Source: Spirochaeta sp. | Lineage (GTDB): Bacteria > Spirochaetota > Spirochaetia > DSM-27196 > Alkalispirochaetaceae | Length of the DNA stretch: 14,373 bases | NCBI GenBank assembly: GCA_027859055.1 | Contig: JAQIBO010000433.1 | Location: 1-14,373 of the forward strand | Direction of reading: 5' to 3' | Program-made: the position numbers and the translations under genes | Shown: in pieces, positions 5,689 to 13,489 of the stretch | How the letters are laid out: each line of letters starts with the position of its first letter | Position numbering within the stretch: the first letter of the stretch is position 1 | Notes under the pieces: generated by a model | Seen by the model: only the letters and a program-made list of their open reading frames with translations | Databases searched by the model: none | Told to the model about the DNA's origin: nothing

Positions 5689-6722
5689 CGATTCTCCCCC
5701 GGGCGCATTTCCGCCTGGTGCGCGTCCGCCTGTTTCAGTTCCGTGTCGATATTGAGCTCAATCCGGCGCAGTTCCATGATGCGGTCGCGGCCGCCGCATT
5801 TGTCGACGTACTCGTTGTGGGTGCGGCAGCCGTAGACGTATTCGTCGACGAATGCGCGGTACGCAGCGGGGTCTTTTTCGACCTCCAGCCATCGTCTGAT
5901 GTGCTCCTCATCGGAGAAGTACTCGTACGGCATCAGCCCCGGGTAGGCGCCGCAGGGTACCTCGCACACCGCGTCGACCAGGTAGTAGGGGATTTTGATC
6001 GTCTCCGGGGACTGGATCATCTCTTCGTGAGGTATGAGGCGTTCGGCGGTGATAATCACCCGTTTTGCGCTGTTGGCGACGTCGGTGTCGGACACCTCGA
6101 TTCCCCGGAAGCGGGCGTTACCGTATATGTCCGCCTCGTGAACGTGGATAAACGCGACGTCCGCAAAGAGTGCGGGTTTGATCACCACCGGTTTTCCCGT
6201 ATACGGGTCTTCGACGATCTTGCCGTTCCCAAAGCGAAACGTATCGGTGCCGGCGGTATTGCGCATCGGAATGAAGGGGACCCCCATCGCCGCGGCGCGG
6301 AACCGCAGGGCGAGGCCGTGGTTGGAGTCTTCCACCACCTCCACCTCACCGCTTTCAAAGCGGCGGCGGGCAGCTTTGGAAAGACCCCGCGCTTCGAGTC
6401 CGACAACGTAGGCGGCGTCGACGCGGTCGTAGCAATCCCCGACGGTGAGCACCTGGATGTCGTGGGTTGACGTGTGCCCCGCAAACCCGAGATGTCTGCG
6501 CCCCTGCCGCACAATTTCATGCACCGCCGCCAACGGTGTCCGCACCGCGCCAAACCCGCCAACCACGAGGTAGTCACCGTCGTGAACGTACTCGGCAACC
6601 GCGCTGTGCAGGTCGGTGAGCTTTGGTATCTTCCGACGCGTCTTGGTGCGAAAAAACGCCCGCGCCGCATCGGGGTCCGGATCGGTCAGGGGGCGCCCTC
6701 GGGCTTCCTCGATTATGTTCAT
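5685..6722 (-). CDS. CoA-transferase subunit A (glutaconate CoA-transferase type)
   Basis: This is the alpha subunit partner of the downstream B subunit, a family I CoA-transferase. It has 345 residues versus ~320 for GctA, with an N-terminal extension of about 30 residues (MNIIEEARGRPLTDPDPDAA) before the conserved DLHSAVAEYVHDGDYLVVGGFG. Further family features are the RRFESGEVEVVEDSNHGLAL stretch, AAAMGVPFIPMRNTAGTD, and VIKPALFADVAFIHVHEADI. The C-terminal segment DEYVYGCRTHNEYVDKCGG matches the GctA tail. AAGGAG lies 6 nt before ATG 6722. It is the first gene of the minus operon, driven by a near-consensus promoter in the region shared with iolE, so co-regulation with inositol catabolism is likely. 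Automatic annotation may call it 3-oxoacid or glutaconate CoA-transferase. Its substrate is not evident from sequence. Confidence 0.85.
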   Translation of the reverse strand: MNIIEEARGRPLTDPDPDAARAFFRTKTRRKIPKLTDLHSAVAEYVHDGDYLVVGGFGAVRTPLAAVHEIVRQGRRHLGFAGHTSTHDIQVLTVGDCYDRVDAAYVVGLEARGLSKAARRRFESGEVEVVEDSNHGLALRFRAAAMGVPFIPMRNTAGTDTFRFGNGKIVEDPYTGKPVVIKPALFADVAFIHVHEADIYGNARFRGIEVSDTDVANSAKRVIITAERLIPHEEMIQSPETIKIPYYLVDAVCEVPCGAYPGLMPYEYFSDEEHIRRWLEVEKDPAAYRAFVDEYVYGCRTHNEYVDKCGGRDRIMELRRIELNIDTELKQADAHQAEMRPGENR

Positions 6723-6776
6723 CCTTCGCTCCTTCCGTCGTGGCGGACAACGCTGGTCTGCCGGGCAGACTCAGTT

Positions 6777-6805
6777 ATTGAAGGGGAGCTTTATCGCGCT
6801 GTCAA
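6777..6805 (-). promoter_or_regulatory. Strong sigma70-type promoter of the CoA-transferase/EIIC operon
   Basis: On the minus strand a perfect TTGACA (6800-6805) and TTCAAT (6777-6782, 4 of 6) are separated by 17 nt. The predicted start is near 6770, leaving a leader of about 48 nt before ATG 6722 with its AAGGAG. The direct repeats at 6808-6839 end 3 bp upstream of the -35. Confidence 0.6.
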
Positions 6806-6807
6806 GA

Positions 6808-6839
6808 GTGAATCATTACAACAGGGTGAATCATTGCAA
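6808..6839. repeat. 14-bp direct repeat in the divergent iol control region
   Basis: GTGAATCATTACAA (6808-6821) recurs as GTGAATCATTGCAA (6826-6839) with one mismatch and an 18-bp period. The second copy runs into the LacI-type operator. Position between the two divergent promoters suggests a regulator or activator binding site. The 18-bp period is less than two helical turns, so adjacent binding on one face is not assured. Confidence 0.5.
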
Positions 6840-6848
6840 ACGATTGCA
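6835..6848. promoter_or_regulatory. LacI-family operator in the iol divergent region
   Basis: TGCAAACGATTGCA has perfect TGCAA/TTGCA arms around a central CG, the classic TGCAAnCGnTTGCA form recognised by LacI/GalR regulators. It overlaps the candidate -35 box of the rightward promoter and lies 29 bp upstream of the leftward -35. The obvious ligand is the LacI-family protein encoded at the end of the same operon (13486 onward). Confidence 0.7.
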
Positions 6849-6872
6849 TTTTCGGCCAACACGGTTTACAGT
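6844..6872 (+). promoter_or_regulatory. Putative promoter of the iolEDCBJ-iolG2-lacI operon
   Basis: TTGCAT (6844-6849, 3 of 6) and TACAGT (6867-6872, 4 of 6) are spaced by 17 nt, giving a start near 6879 and a ~37-nt leader to the iolE GTG. The -35 is embedded in the LacI-type operator, so repressor binding would block it. The hexamers are only moderate. Confidence 0.4.
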
Positions 6873-6915
6873 AATCCCGAAATACGATCGCAACGGCTGT
6901 ACGAAGGAGAATCGC

Positions 6916-7812
6916 GTGATACGAGTAGCAAATGCGCCCTGTTCATGGGGAGTTATTGAAAATGTGGAAGGGAGCCGTCTCACCTATGAGGACGTTCTGG
7001 ATGAGATGGCCGCAACCGGGTACGCCGGTACTGAACTGGGTGACTGGGGTTTCATGCCGACCGAACCGGACGCCCTTTCCGCGGCGTTACAAAAACGCGA
7101 TCTGGCGTTGGTTGGCTCCTGGGTCTCTGTGTACCTGCACGACCCGTCACGTCTGGAGCAGAGTGTTTCGGAAGCGGTGCGAACCGCAAAGCTGCTGCGC
7201 GCCGTTGGGGGCGAAGAGGCGGTGATCGTGCTTGGAAACGATCCCCATACCGACATCGTCAGAACCAACAACGCCGGGCGGATTACCCCGGACATGGGGC
7301 TGACCCCTGCACAGTTCAAGAAGTTCACCGACGGCGCCAATGCGGTTGCCCGGGCGATTCGCGATGAGACGGGGCTGCGGACGGTGTTTCATCCGCATAT
7401 CGCCACCTTTGTTGAGACGCCTGAGGAAATTCAGCAGTTCGTCGATGGAACCGATCCCGAGCTTGTGGGGATCGCCTTTGACACCGCTCATATCGCCTAC
7501 GGTGGGGGAGACCCCGTCGCAGCGCTCCGCACGTACGGTGACCGCGTGCGGCACGTGCACTTCAAAGGGTACAGTGAAGCCGCCGCCGCAAAGTGCCGCG
7601 CCGAGAAGATCGACGGTGTTGCCGCCGTCGGCGAGGGCGTGTTCTGCGAGCTTGCCGAAAGCGATATCGACTTTTCTGCGATTCTCTCGGTCCTCCGGGA
7701 GATCGGATACGACGGGTGGATCGTGAATGAGCAGGACGTGTTGCCCGGAACGGGAACGCCGAAAGACAACGCCCGGCGCAACCGGGAATACCTGAAATCG
7801 ATCGGCCTTTGA
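6916..7812 (+). CDS. iolE: Inosose dehydratase-like protein (IolE/IolI superfamily TIM barrel)
   Basis: IolE dehydrates 2-keto-myo-inositol to 3D-(3,5/4)-trihydroxycyclohexane-1,2-dione, the IolD substrate. The frame is open further upstream, but GTG 6916 is preceded by AAGGAG at a 6-nt spacing, and the protein then begins IRVANAPCSWGV, typical for the family. This gives 298 residues, the usual length. The TIM-barrel xylose-isomerase-like fold is shown by TELGDWGF (39-46), VFHPHIATFVETPEE (157-171), AFDTAHIAYGGGDP (187-200), VRHVHFKGY (211-219) and the C-terminal VNEQD (270-274). Likely metal and catalytic residues are E40, H159, H161, D189, H192, H215 and E272. The segment HPHIATFVET parallels HHHMGTGVQT of Bacillus IolE. 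An inosose isomerase (IolI) or IolH role is the main alternative. It is the first gene of the operon, so iolD follows directly in the pathway as well as on the DNA. Confidence 0.8.
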   Translation: MIRVANAPCSWGVIENVEGSRLTYEDVLDEMAATGYAGTELGDWGFMPTEPDALSAALQKRDLALVGSWVSVYLHDPSRLEQSVSEAVRTAKLLRAVGGEEAVIVLGNDPHTDIVRTNNAGRITPDMGLTPAQFKKFTDGANAVARAIRDETGLRTVFHPHIATFVETPEEIQQFVDGTDPELVGIAFDTAHIAYGGGDPVAALRTYGDRVRHVHFKGYSEAAAAKCRAEKIDGVAAVGEGVFCELAESDIDFSAILSVLREIGYDGWIVNEQDVLPGTGTPKDNARRNREYLKSIGL

Positions 7813-7849
7813 TCGATAGACAACCTGACAAAAGGGTGGAGGAGCAGAG

Positions 7850-9715
7850 ATGAAAACGATTCGATTGACCGTTGGACAGGCGCTGGTGAAGTTTCTTGAC
7901 AACCAGTACCTGCAGGTGGATGACCGGGAGATTAAATTTGTCGAAGGAATCTTCGGCATTTTTGGGCACGGTGTTGTTGTCGGACTGGGTGAGGCGATCC
8001 AGGAACCAAACCACAACCTGACCTTTTACCAGGGGCGGAACGAGCAGGGAATGGCCCACGCCGCGATGGCGTACGCCAAGCAGAACAACCGGCAGAAAAT
8101 CCTCGCGGTTACCAGTTCCATCGGCCCCGGGGCGCTGAACATGGTGACCGCCGCGGGAACGGCGACCTCCAACCGGATTCCGTTGCTGCTTCTTCCGGGC
8201 GACGCCTTTGCGTGCCGTCAGCCCGACCCGGTGCTCCAGCAGGTCGAGCAGAGTTACGACTACAACGTGACCGCCAACGACGCGTTCAAGGCGGTCAGTA
8301 AATACTGGGACCGGATTGCCCGGCCGGAACAACTGATGACCGCGGCGATTAACGCGATGCGCGTACTCACCGATCCCGCCGAGACGGGAGCTGTTGTCCT
8401 TGCGCTCCCGCAGGATGTGCAGGGTGAAGCGTTCGACTATCCCGTGGATTTCTTTGCGAAACGGGTTCATCGCTTTTCCCGTCGCCCCCTTGCGACGGGT
8501 GAGCCTGAATTGATCGCCGAGGCGATCGCCGGGAAGAAGCGTCCGATGATTATCTGCGGCGGCGGCGTGCGCTACTCCGAAGCGGGTAAAGCACTGGCCG
8601 CCTTTGCCGGGGAGTTCAAGATTCCGTTTGGTGAGACGCAGGCCGGGAAGGGCGCCGTCCGCTGGGACGATCCGCAGAACCTCGGTGGTCTCGGTGTCAC
8701 CGGAACCCTTGCGGCAAACCGGATCGCCCGGGACGCGGATATGATTCTTGCCGTCGGGACCCGCCTCAACGACTTTCACACCGCCAGCAAGTCGGCGTTT
8801 CAGAACCCCGACGTGGATATTCTCACGATTAACGTAAACGCCTTCGACGCCTACAAGCTGAACGCGTCTCCCTTCCTCGCCGACGCGCGGACCGCGCTGG
8901 AACAGGTTGCACCGGTACTCCGGGACAAGAAATACGCAACCTCCTTCGGGGGCGACGTTGCGGCGATCAAAAAAGAGTGGGAGACCGAGGTGGAGCGCCT
9001 CTTCACGATGGACGACTCCGACGGACTGTCGCAGACCAGGGTTATCGGGATGTTAGGCGAGTTTATGAACGACGACGACGTCATCGTCTCCGCCTCGGGA
9101 AGCCTCCCCAGCGATCTGGAACGCCTCTGGCGGCCGGCAACCCCGGAGAACTACCACCTCGAGTACGGCTTCTCCTGTATGGGCTACGAGGTCCCCGGCG
9201 CGTTTGGCGCAAAACTGGCGGTTGGTGATGATCGCGAGGTGTACACCCTCGTTGGCGACGGTGGATTCCTGATGCTCCACTCCGAGCTGATCAGTTCTCT
9301 TCAGGAGGGAAAAAAGATCACCATCGTGCTTATCGACAATATGGGTTTCCACTGCATCGACAACCTGCAGGGGTCCAAGGGGATTCCTCACTTCGGCTGC
9401 GAGTTTCGCTACCGCGATCAGGGCTCCAACACCCTCAGCGGTGACGATATCCTCATCGATTACGCTACCGTCGCCAGAGGGTACGGCTGTGAGTCCTACA
9501 CCGCTACCAACGCCCGGGAGGTGCAGGCGGCGCTTGAGTCGGCACGAAAAAGCACCCGATCGGTGCTGATCGACGTCAAGACGGTCAAGAAATCGATGAC
9601 CGACGGCTATGAGGCGTGGTGGCGCGTCGGCATACCGGAGGTTTCCGCCAAAAAAGAGGTGGTAGACGCGTACAATGAGCAGCAGGAGATGCTGAAGAAG
9701 GTACGGCTCTACTAA
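7850..9715 (+). CDS. iolD: 3D-(3,5/4)-trihydroxycyclohexane-1,2-dione hydrolase (ThDP-dependent)
   Basis: IolD opens the cyclohexane-dione ring to 5-deoxy-glucuronate with thiamine diphosphate as cofactor. The protein has 621 residues (Bacillus IolD 637) and the three-domain layout of acetolactate-synthase-like enzymes. The catalytic glutamate that activates ThDP is E65 in GRNEQGMAHAAMAYAK, followed by SSIGPGALNMVTAAGTAT, which is diagnostic for IolD. The central domain carries MIICGGGVRYSEAGKAL. The ThDP-Mg motif begins at G469-D470-G471 (GDGGFLMLHSE) and closes with the Asn of VLIDNMGFHCIDN about 27 residues on. The start is set by GGAGGAG 5 nt before ATG. It lies 37 bp after iolE and 1 bp before iolC. 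No key residue is missing, so an active enzyme is expected. Confidence 0.95.
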   Translation: MKTIRLTVGQALVKFLDNQYLQVDDREIKFVEGIFGIFGHGVVVGLGEAIQEPNHNLTFYQGRNEQGMAHAAMAYAKQNNRQKILAVTSSIGPGALNMVTAAGTATSNRIPLLLLPGDAFACRQPDPVLQQVEQSYDYNVTANDAFKAVSKYWDRIARPEQLMTAAINAMRVLTDPAETGAVVLALPQDVQGEAFDYPVDFFAKRVHRFSRRPLATGEPELIAEAIAGKKRPMIICGGGVRYSEAGKALAAFAGEFKIPFGETQAGKGAVRWDDPQNLGGLGVTGTLAANRIARDADMILAVGTRLNDFHTASKSAFQNPDVDILTINVNAFDAYKLNASPFLADARTALEQVAPVLRDKKYATSFGGDVAAIKKEWETEVERLFTMDDSDGLSQTRVIGMLGEFMNDDDVIVSASGSLPSDLERLWRPATPENYHLEYGFSCMGYEVPGAFGAKLAVGDDREVYTLVGDGGFLMLHSELISSLQEGKKITIVLIDNMGFHCIDNLQGSKGIPHFGCEFRYRDQGSNTLSGDDILIDYATVARGYGCESYTATNAREVQAALESARKSTRSVLIDVKTVKKSMTDGYEAWWRVGIPEVSAKKEVVDAYNEQQEMLKKVRLY

Positions 9716-9716
9716 G

Positions 9717-10781
9717 ATGAAACCGTCCCGCACGGAACCGTCCACAAAGCCGTCGGTCTCTGCGCCGCCCTTACCGGTCCCCTCGGGACGAACGCGTGAC
9801 TGCGTGACCTTCGGCCGGGCGAATATGGACCTCTACACCCACCAGGGGTTGTCGATCGAGGAAACCCCGGGGTTTATCAAATCGATCGGTGGATCCCCGG
9901 CCAACATCGCCGTGGCGATGGCGCGGCTGGGGATGAAGGTCGGCATGATTACTCGCGCCGCCGACGACCCGGTCGGCCACTTTGTGGTTCGGTCTCTTCA
10001 GGAGCTGGGGGTCGATACGTCGCAGATCGTCTTCGACACCAGCGGCGCCAGTACCAGCATCGCCTTTGCGGAAACGCGCAGTTCCGGGTCCGATACGGTG
10101 CTGTACCGGAACAACGCCGCGGATCTGCTGATCAATCCCGCGGATATCGACGCGGCGCATCTCGCGTCGTCGGCGATGCTCCTCATCTCCGGTACCGCCC
10201 TTTCCGAGTCTCCATCCCGGGACGCGGCGATGCTTGCAATGGGAATGGCACGGAAGGCGGGTACCCTCGTTGCTCTCGATATCGACTACCGGCCGTATTC
10301 CTGGCCGAGCCCCGAAACGGCGTCGGTGGCGCTTATGCTTGCTGCAGAGTGGTGCGACGTTGTGATCGGCACGCGGGAAGAGTTTGACGCCCTGGAGGCG
10401 GTCTACGGAAACCCCGGTGAGTCCGCCGGCGAGCGTGACGCCTACACGGCGAAGCGCCTGATCGACGTTGGAAACTCGATCGTGGTGGTCAAGCGCGGGA
10501 AGGACGGTTCCACCGCGTATACCGCCACGGGTGCGGTCGTAAACGGACCGGTTTTTCCGGTGGTGCCGGCGAAAGTGTACGGTGCCGGTGATGCGTTCGC
10601 CGGGGCGTTGCTGTCGCGCCTGCTCCGGGGAGCCTCATTGGAGGACGCGCTGACCGCGGGCGCCGCAAACGCCTCTATCAATATCTCAAAGACCCGGTGC
10701 GCCGAAGACATGGCAACCCGGGAAGAAATCACGACATATATCAAGGAGAACACAGATGCCGTATCACGTAAGACCACATGA
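9717..10781 (+). CDS. iolC: 5-dehydro-2-deoxygluconokinase (PfkB family)
   Basis: IolC phosphorylates 2-deoxy-5-keto-D-gluconate (DKG) with ATP to give DKG 6-phosphate. The ribokinase-type fold is recognisable from VTFGRANMDLY (30-40), the substrate-binding SIGGSPANIAVAMARLG, and the anion hole/catalytic motif GAGDAFAGALL, with D292 as the general base. Of the 354 residues, the first ~27 form a Pro/Ser/Thr-rich extension (MKPSRTEPSTKPSVSAPPLP) that other IolC proteins usually lack. The ATG lies one base after the iolD stop and has only a distant AAGAAGG, so translation is probably coupled. An in-frame GTG at 9804 would give a protein of typical length, but it lacks a good ribosome binding site. 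The 3' end overlaps iolB by 26 bp. Confidence 0.92.
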   Translation: MKPSRTEPSTKPSVSAPPLPVPSGRTRDCVTFGRANMDLYTHQGLSIEETPGFIKSIGGSPANIAVAMARLGMKVGMITRAADDPVGHFVVRSLQELGVDTSQIVFDTSGASTSIAFAETRSSGSDTVLYRNNAADLLINPADIDAAHLASSAMLLISGTALSESPSRDAAMLAMGMARKAGTLVALDIDYRPYSWPSPETASVALMLAAEWCDVVIGTREEFDALEAVYGNPGESAGERDAYTAKRLIDVGNSIVVVKRGKDGSTAYTATGAVVNGPVFPVVPAKVYGAGDAFAGALLSRLLRGASLEDALTAGAANASINISKTRCAEDMATREEITTYIKENTDAVSRKTT

Positions 10782-11601
10782 CAACAAGAACGAGCCGATC
10801 GTTGATGTTGATAACAACTGGACGCCCCTCGTCTATTTCAACGACGTCAAGCTTACCGCGGGCCAATCAAACTCGTATCAACTCAAGGAGCACGAATCGG
10901 TATGCGGCGTCGTGTCCGGTACGGTGAAAATCGACGTCGGGGGAACCGTTTTTGACGGCGTCGGCACGCGGGAACATCTCTGGGCCGGGAAACCCGATGC
11001 GGTCTACGTCCCCCGGGGCGCCGCCGCAACGATCACCGCATCCACTCCCGAGGCCGAGGTGTTTGTCGCCGGTGGATGGACCGAAGAGACACGCGAGCCG
11101 TTTCGGGTGACTCCCGACGACGTCGATACTATCCAGTACGGAAGCGATGACACCAAGACGCACCGCCGCATCTACCATGTTCTCGGCCAAAACGTTGCCG
11201 GGAAGACGGGCAATATCCTCGTAAGCGAGCTCTTTACCGTCGGCGCCGGCGGCTGGTCCGGGTTCCCGCCTCACAAGCACCACGTTGAGCGTCCCGGCAT
11301 CGAGAGCGACCACGAAGAGGTGTTTCACTACCGCTTCAACCCGGACCACGGGTTTGGCGCGCAGTTCGCCTACATCGGTGACGACGACTATGGCCCGGTC
11401 TACCACGTCAAGAACGGCAGTACGATCCTGCTGGACAACAGCTACCACCCCTCGGTGGCGGCACCGGGATACGAGATGTACTACTTTACGATCCTCGTCG
11501 GGCGGAATCAGCGTTCCTTGAAGCAGTACTTTCACCCGGATCACGAGTACCAGGTCCACACGATCCCGGGACTCAAAGATATGATCGCGAAGTTCAAGTA
11601 G
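10756..11601 (+). CDS. iolB: 5-deoxy-glucuronate isomerase
   Basis: IolB converts 5-deoxy-D-glucuronate, the IolD product, to 2-deoxy-5-keto-D-gluconate, the IolC substrate. The 281-residue length fits the family (Bacillus 271). It is a bicupin: the metal-binding cluster in the second cupin is visible as H173 and H175 (FPPHKHHVE), E187/E188 (SDHEEVFHYRF), and a later His near NSYHPSVAAPGYEMYYFTIL, all typical for IolB. AAGGAG lies 7 nt before the ATG, inside the end of iolC. The gene overlaps iolC by 26 bp and is followed after 8 bp by the aldolase gene, which indicates one transcript. Confidence 0.93.
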   Translation: MPYHVRPHDNKNEPIVDVDNNWTPLVYFNDVKLTAGQSNSYQLKEHESVCGVVSGTVKIDVGGTVFDGVGTREHLWAGKPDAVYVPRGAAATITASTPEAEVFVAGGWTEETREPFRVTPDDVDTIQYGSDDTKTHRRIYHVLGQNVAGKTGNILVSELFTVGAGGWSGFPPHKHHVERPGIESDHEEVFHYRFNPDHGFGAQFAYIGDDDYGPVYHVKNGSTILLDNSYHPSVAAPGYEMYYFTILVGRNQRSLKQYFHPDHEYQVHTIPGLKDMIAKFK

Positions 11602-11609
11602 GAACGTCC

Positions 11610-12479
11610 GTGGAAGCCTCCCTCGCGGATATTTTGCCGGGGGCGAACGCCGAGCACTCTGCGGTCGCAGCCTTCAACATCTTCGGTCTTGACGAGGCGG
11701 TATGCGTTGCAACCGCCGCGGAGGCTCTCCGGCGGCCGGTCATTCTCATGACCAACAAGGATGTGGTCCGGCGTATCCCGGTGGAGGTGTTCGGGCCCGC
11801 GCTTCGCGCGGTGGCGCAGTCGGTCTCGGTACCGGTGGTGGTGCATCTCGATCACACCTACACGTTTGAGACGATCTACCGGGCGATCCGGGCGGGGTAC
11901 ACGTCGGTCATGTTCGACGGGTCCCAGTTACCGTACGAGGAGAACGTTGCGGGGACGCAACACGTCGTGGAGATCGCCCACGCCTGCGGCGTTTCAGTGG
12001 AGGGCGAGATCGGCTCGGTTGCCTACAACGAGGCGGAAACAACGATCAGGCATGAACTGACCGACCCGGAAACCGCTGCCCGTTTCTGCAGCTATACCGG
12101 GGTCGACGCGGTGGCGGTGTCCGTCGGGACGGTACACAAACTGACCGATAAAAGCGCCGCAGTGGATCAGGAGCTGCTGCATCGGATCGCCGCGGCGACC
12201 CCGGTTCCCCTGGTGATCCACGGGAGTTCCGGTGTCCCCGACGATGATCTCATTGCGATGGCGCGGGGCCCGGTTGCAAAGTTCAACATCGGCACGGCCC
12301 TGCGGCGCGCCTGGGGAGAGACGCTCCGGATGGAATTTGCCGCGCATCCGGAAGAATTTGACCACCTGACTCTGACGAAGGCGCCCCTTGAGGCGCTCAG
12401 ACGCACCGCCCGGGAGATGATCGCGCTCCTTGCGGCGGACGCAACAGATCCATTCACACAGAAGGAGAATAACTCATGA
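11610..12479 (+). CDS. iolJ: Class II aldolase, probable 6-phospho-5-dehydro-2-deoxy-D-gluconate aldolase
   Basis: The predicted reaction is cleavage of DKG 6-phosphate to dihydroxyacetone phosphate plus malonate semialdehyde. The protein has 289 residues and belongs to the Zn-dependent class II fructose-bisphosphate aldolase family (FbaA/GatY/KbaY/IolJ). The signature VVVHLDHTYTFE gives catalytic D81 and zinc ligand H82. VEGEIG (131-135) follows, with zinc ligands H176 (GTVHKL) and H204 (VIHGSSGVPDD). FNIGTALRRAW is the phosphate-binding segment. The start is GTG with GGAA 5 nt upstream. Family members with different sugar specificities (tagatose-, fructose-bisphosphate) look alike. The position, directly after iolB and in the iol operon, is the reason for the IolJ call. 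It overlaps iolG2 by 4 bp. Confidence 0.85.
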   Translation: MEASLADILPGANAEHSAVAAFNIFGLDEAVCVATAAEALRRPVILMTNKDVVRRIPVEVFGPALRAVAQSVSVPVVVHLDHTYTFETIYRAIRAGYTSVMFDGSQLPYEENVAGTQHVVEIAHACGVSVEGEIGSVAYNEAETTIRHELTDPETAARFCSYTGVDAVAVSVGTVHKLTDKSAAVDQELLHRIAAATPVPLVIHGSSGVPDDDLIAMARGPVAKFNIGTALRRAWGETLRMEFAAHPEEFDHLTLTKAPLEALRRTAREMIALLAADATDPFTQKENNS

Positions 12480-13489
12480 ACGAAGTCAGACTTGGCATCG
12501 TCGGTCTTGGCCGGCTTGGCAAACGGCACGCCCATAATCTGCGCTACCGCGTCCCCGGAGCGCGCCTGGTCGCCGCGTGCAGCGTCGTCCCCGACGAGCT
12601 TACCTGGGCGCGGGACGAGCTGGGTGTGGAAAACACCTACGACTCCTATGACAAAATGATCGCCTCCGACGAAATCGATGCGGTCTTTCTCGTCTCGACC
12701 TCGAGTTTTCACGGGGAGCAGATCAAAGCGGGGCTTGCCGCGGGGAAACACGTCTTTTCGGAAAAACCGATGGGCGTCACCATAGAAGAGTGCCACGATG
12801 TGGAAGGGGCGGTCGCTGCGGCGCCGAATTTGCATTTTCAGCTGGGATTTGTCCGGCGCTTTGATCCCAGCCTCGCCTACGCCAAGCAAAAAATAGACGA
12901 GGGGGCGATCGGCGAACCGTTTCTTGTCCGGGCGCAGACGGTGGACACCGACGAATTTGCCGAGTTTCAGATCAAGTTTGTCCCCAACTCCGGGGGAATC
13001 TTTATGGACATGAACTCCCACGACATCGACCTGGCGCGCTGGTTTATCGGGTCGGAAATCAAGAGTGTGTATGCGATCGGCGGAAGTTATGTGCATCCCG
13101 GATTCGCGGAGGTGAACGACGCGGACAACACCGTTGCCCTGTGCCAGTTTGAAAACGGGAAGATGGCGGTGATCTCCGCGAGCCGGACCGCGTTTCACGG
13201 CCATGACACCCACACCGAGATCACCGGATCGAAGGGGATTCTCAAGATCGGTATGACTCCTTCCAAAAACCGGGTGGAGATTTTCGATGACAAGGGAGCG
13301 CGGGTTGAGTGCGTCCAGGATTTCTACGAGCGCTTCCACGAGGGCTTTCTTCTCGAGGCGCAGAGCTTTGTAAACGGGATCATTGACGGCGTGAAACCCT
13401 CCATCTTCGCCACCGACGGCACCAGGGCGACGGAGGTCGGGTTTGCCCTGACACAGTCGTTCAAGGAAAAGCGGGTCGTCGAATTGTGA
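12476..13489 (+). CDS. Second inositol dehydrogenase-like protein, Gfo/Idh/MocA family
   Basis: This is an NAD(P)-dependent oxidoreductase of 337 residues. It has the Rossmann motif GLGRLG (residues 10-15), the EKP motif at 96-98 (K97 exactly as in Bacillus IolG), FVRRFDPSLAYAK, and the catalytic pair D178/H182 in MDMNSHDIDLARWF. It is clearly paralogous to the enzyme at 2470-3456 but not a recent duplicate, since many positions differ. Bacteria with several such enzymes often divide myo-, scyllo- and D-chiro-inositol oxidation (IolG, IolX, IolW), so this one could oxidise a different stereoisomer or be the main operon-encoded myo-inositol dehydrogenase. AAGGAG lies 8 nt before the ATG. The ATGA overlap with iolJ and the 4-bp overlap with lacI show co-translation. 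The isomer preference is not visible from sequence. Confidence 0.85.
   Translation: MNEVRLGIVGLGRLGKRHAHNLRYRVPGARLVAACSVVPDELTWARDELGVENTYDSYDKMIASDEIDAVFLVSTSSFHGEQIKAGLAAGKHVFSEKPMGVTIEECHDVEGAVAAAPNLHFQLGFVRRFDPSLAYAKQKIDEGAIGEPFLVRAQTVDTDEFAEFQIKFVPNSGGIFMDMNSHDIDLARWFIGSEIKSVYAIGGSYVHPGFAEVNDADNTVALCQFENGKMAVISASRTAFHGHDTHTEITGSKGILKIGMTPSKNRVEIFDDKGARVECVQDFYERFHEGFLLEAQSFVNGIIDGVKPSIFATDGTRATEVGFALTQSFKEKRVVEL

Noticed and set aside
6616..6915. A 100-residue N-terminal extension of IolE
   Set aside because: The frame is open to 6616, but it would overlap the start of CoA-transferase A and run through the promoter/operator region. GTG 6916 has AAGGAG at 6 nt and matches the family N-terminus.
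7562..8779. A 405-codon open frame on the minus strand opposite iolE and iolD
   Set aside because: It is a shadow of iolD codons with low-complexity Arg-rich translation and no plausible start signals; both sense genes are unambiguous.
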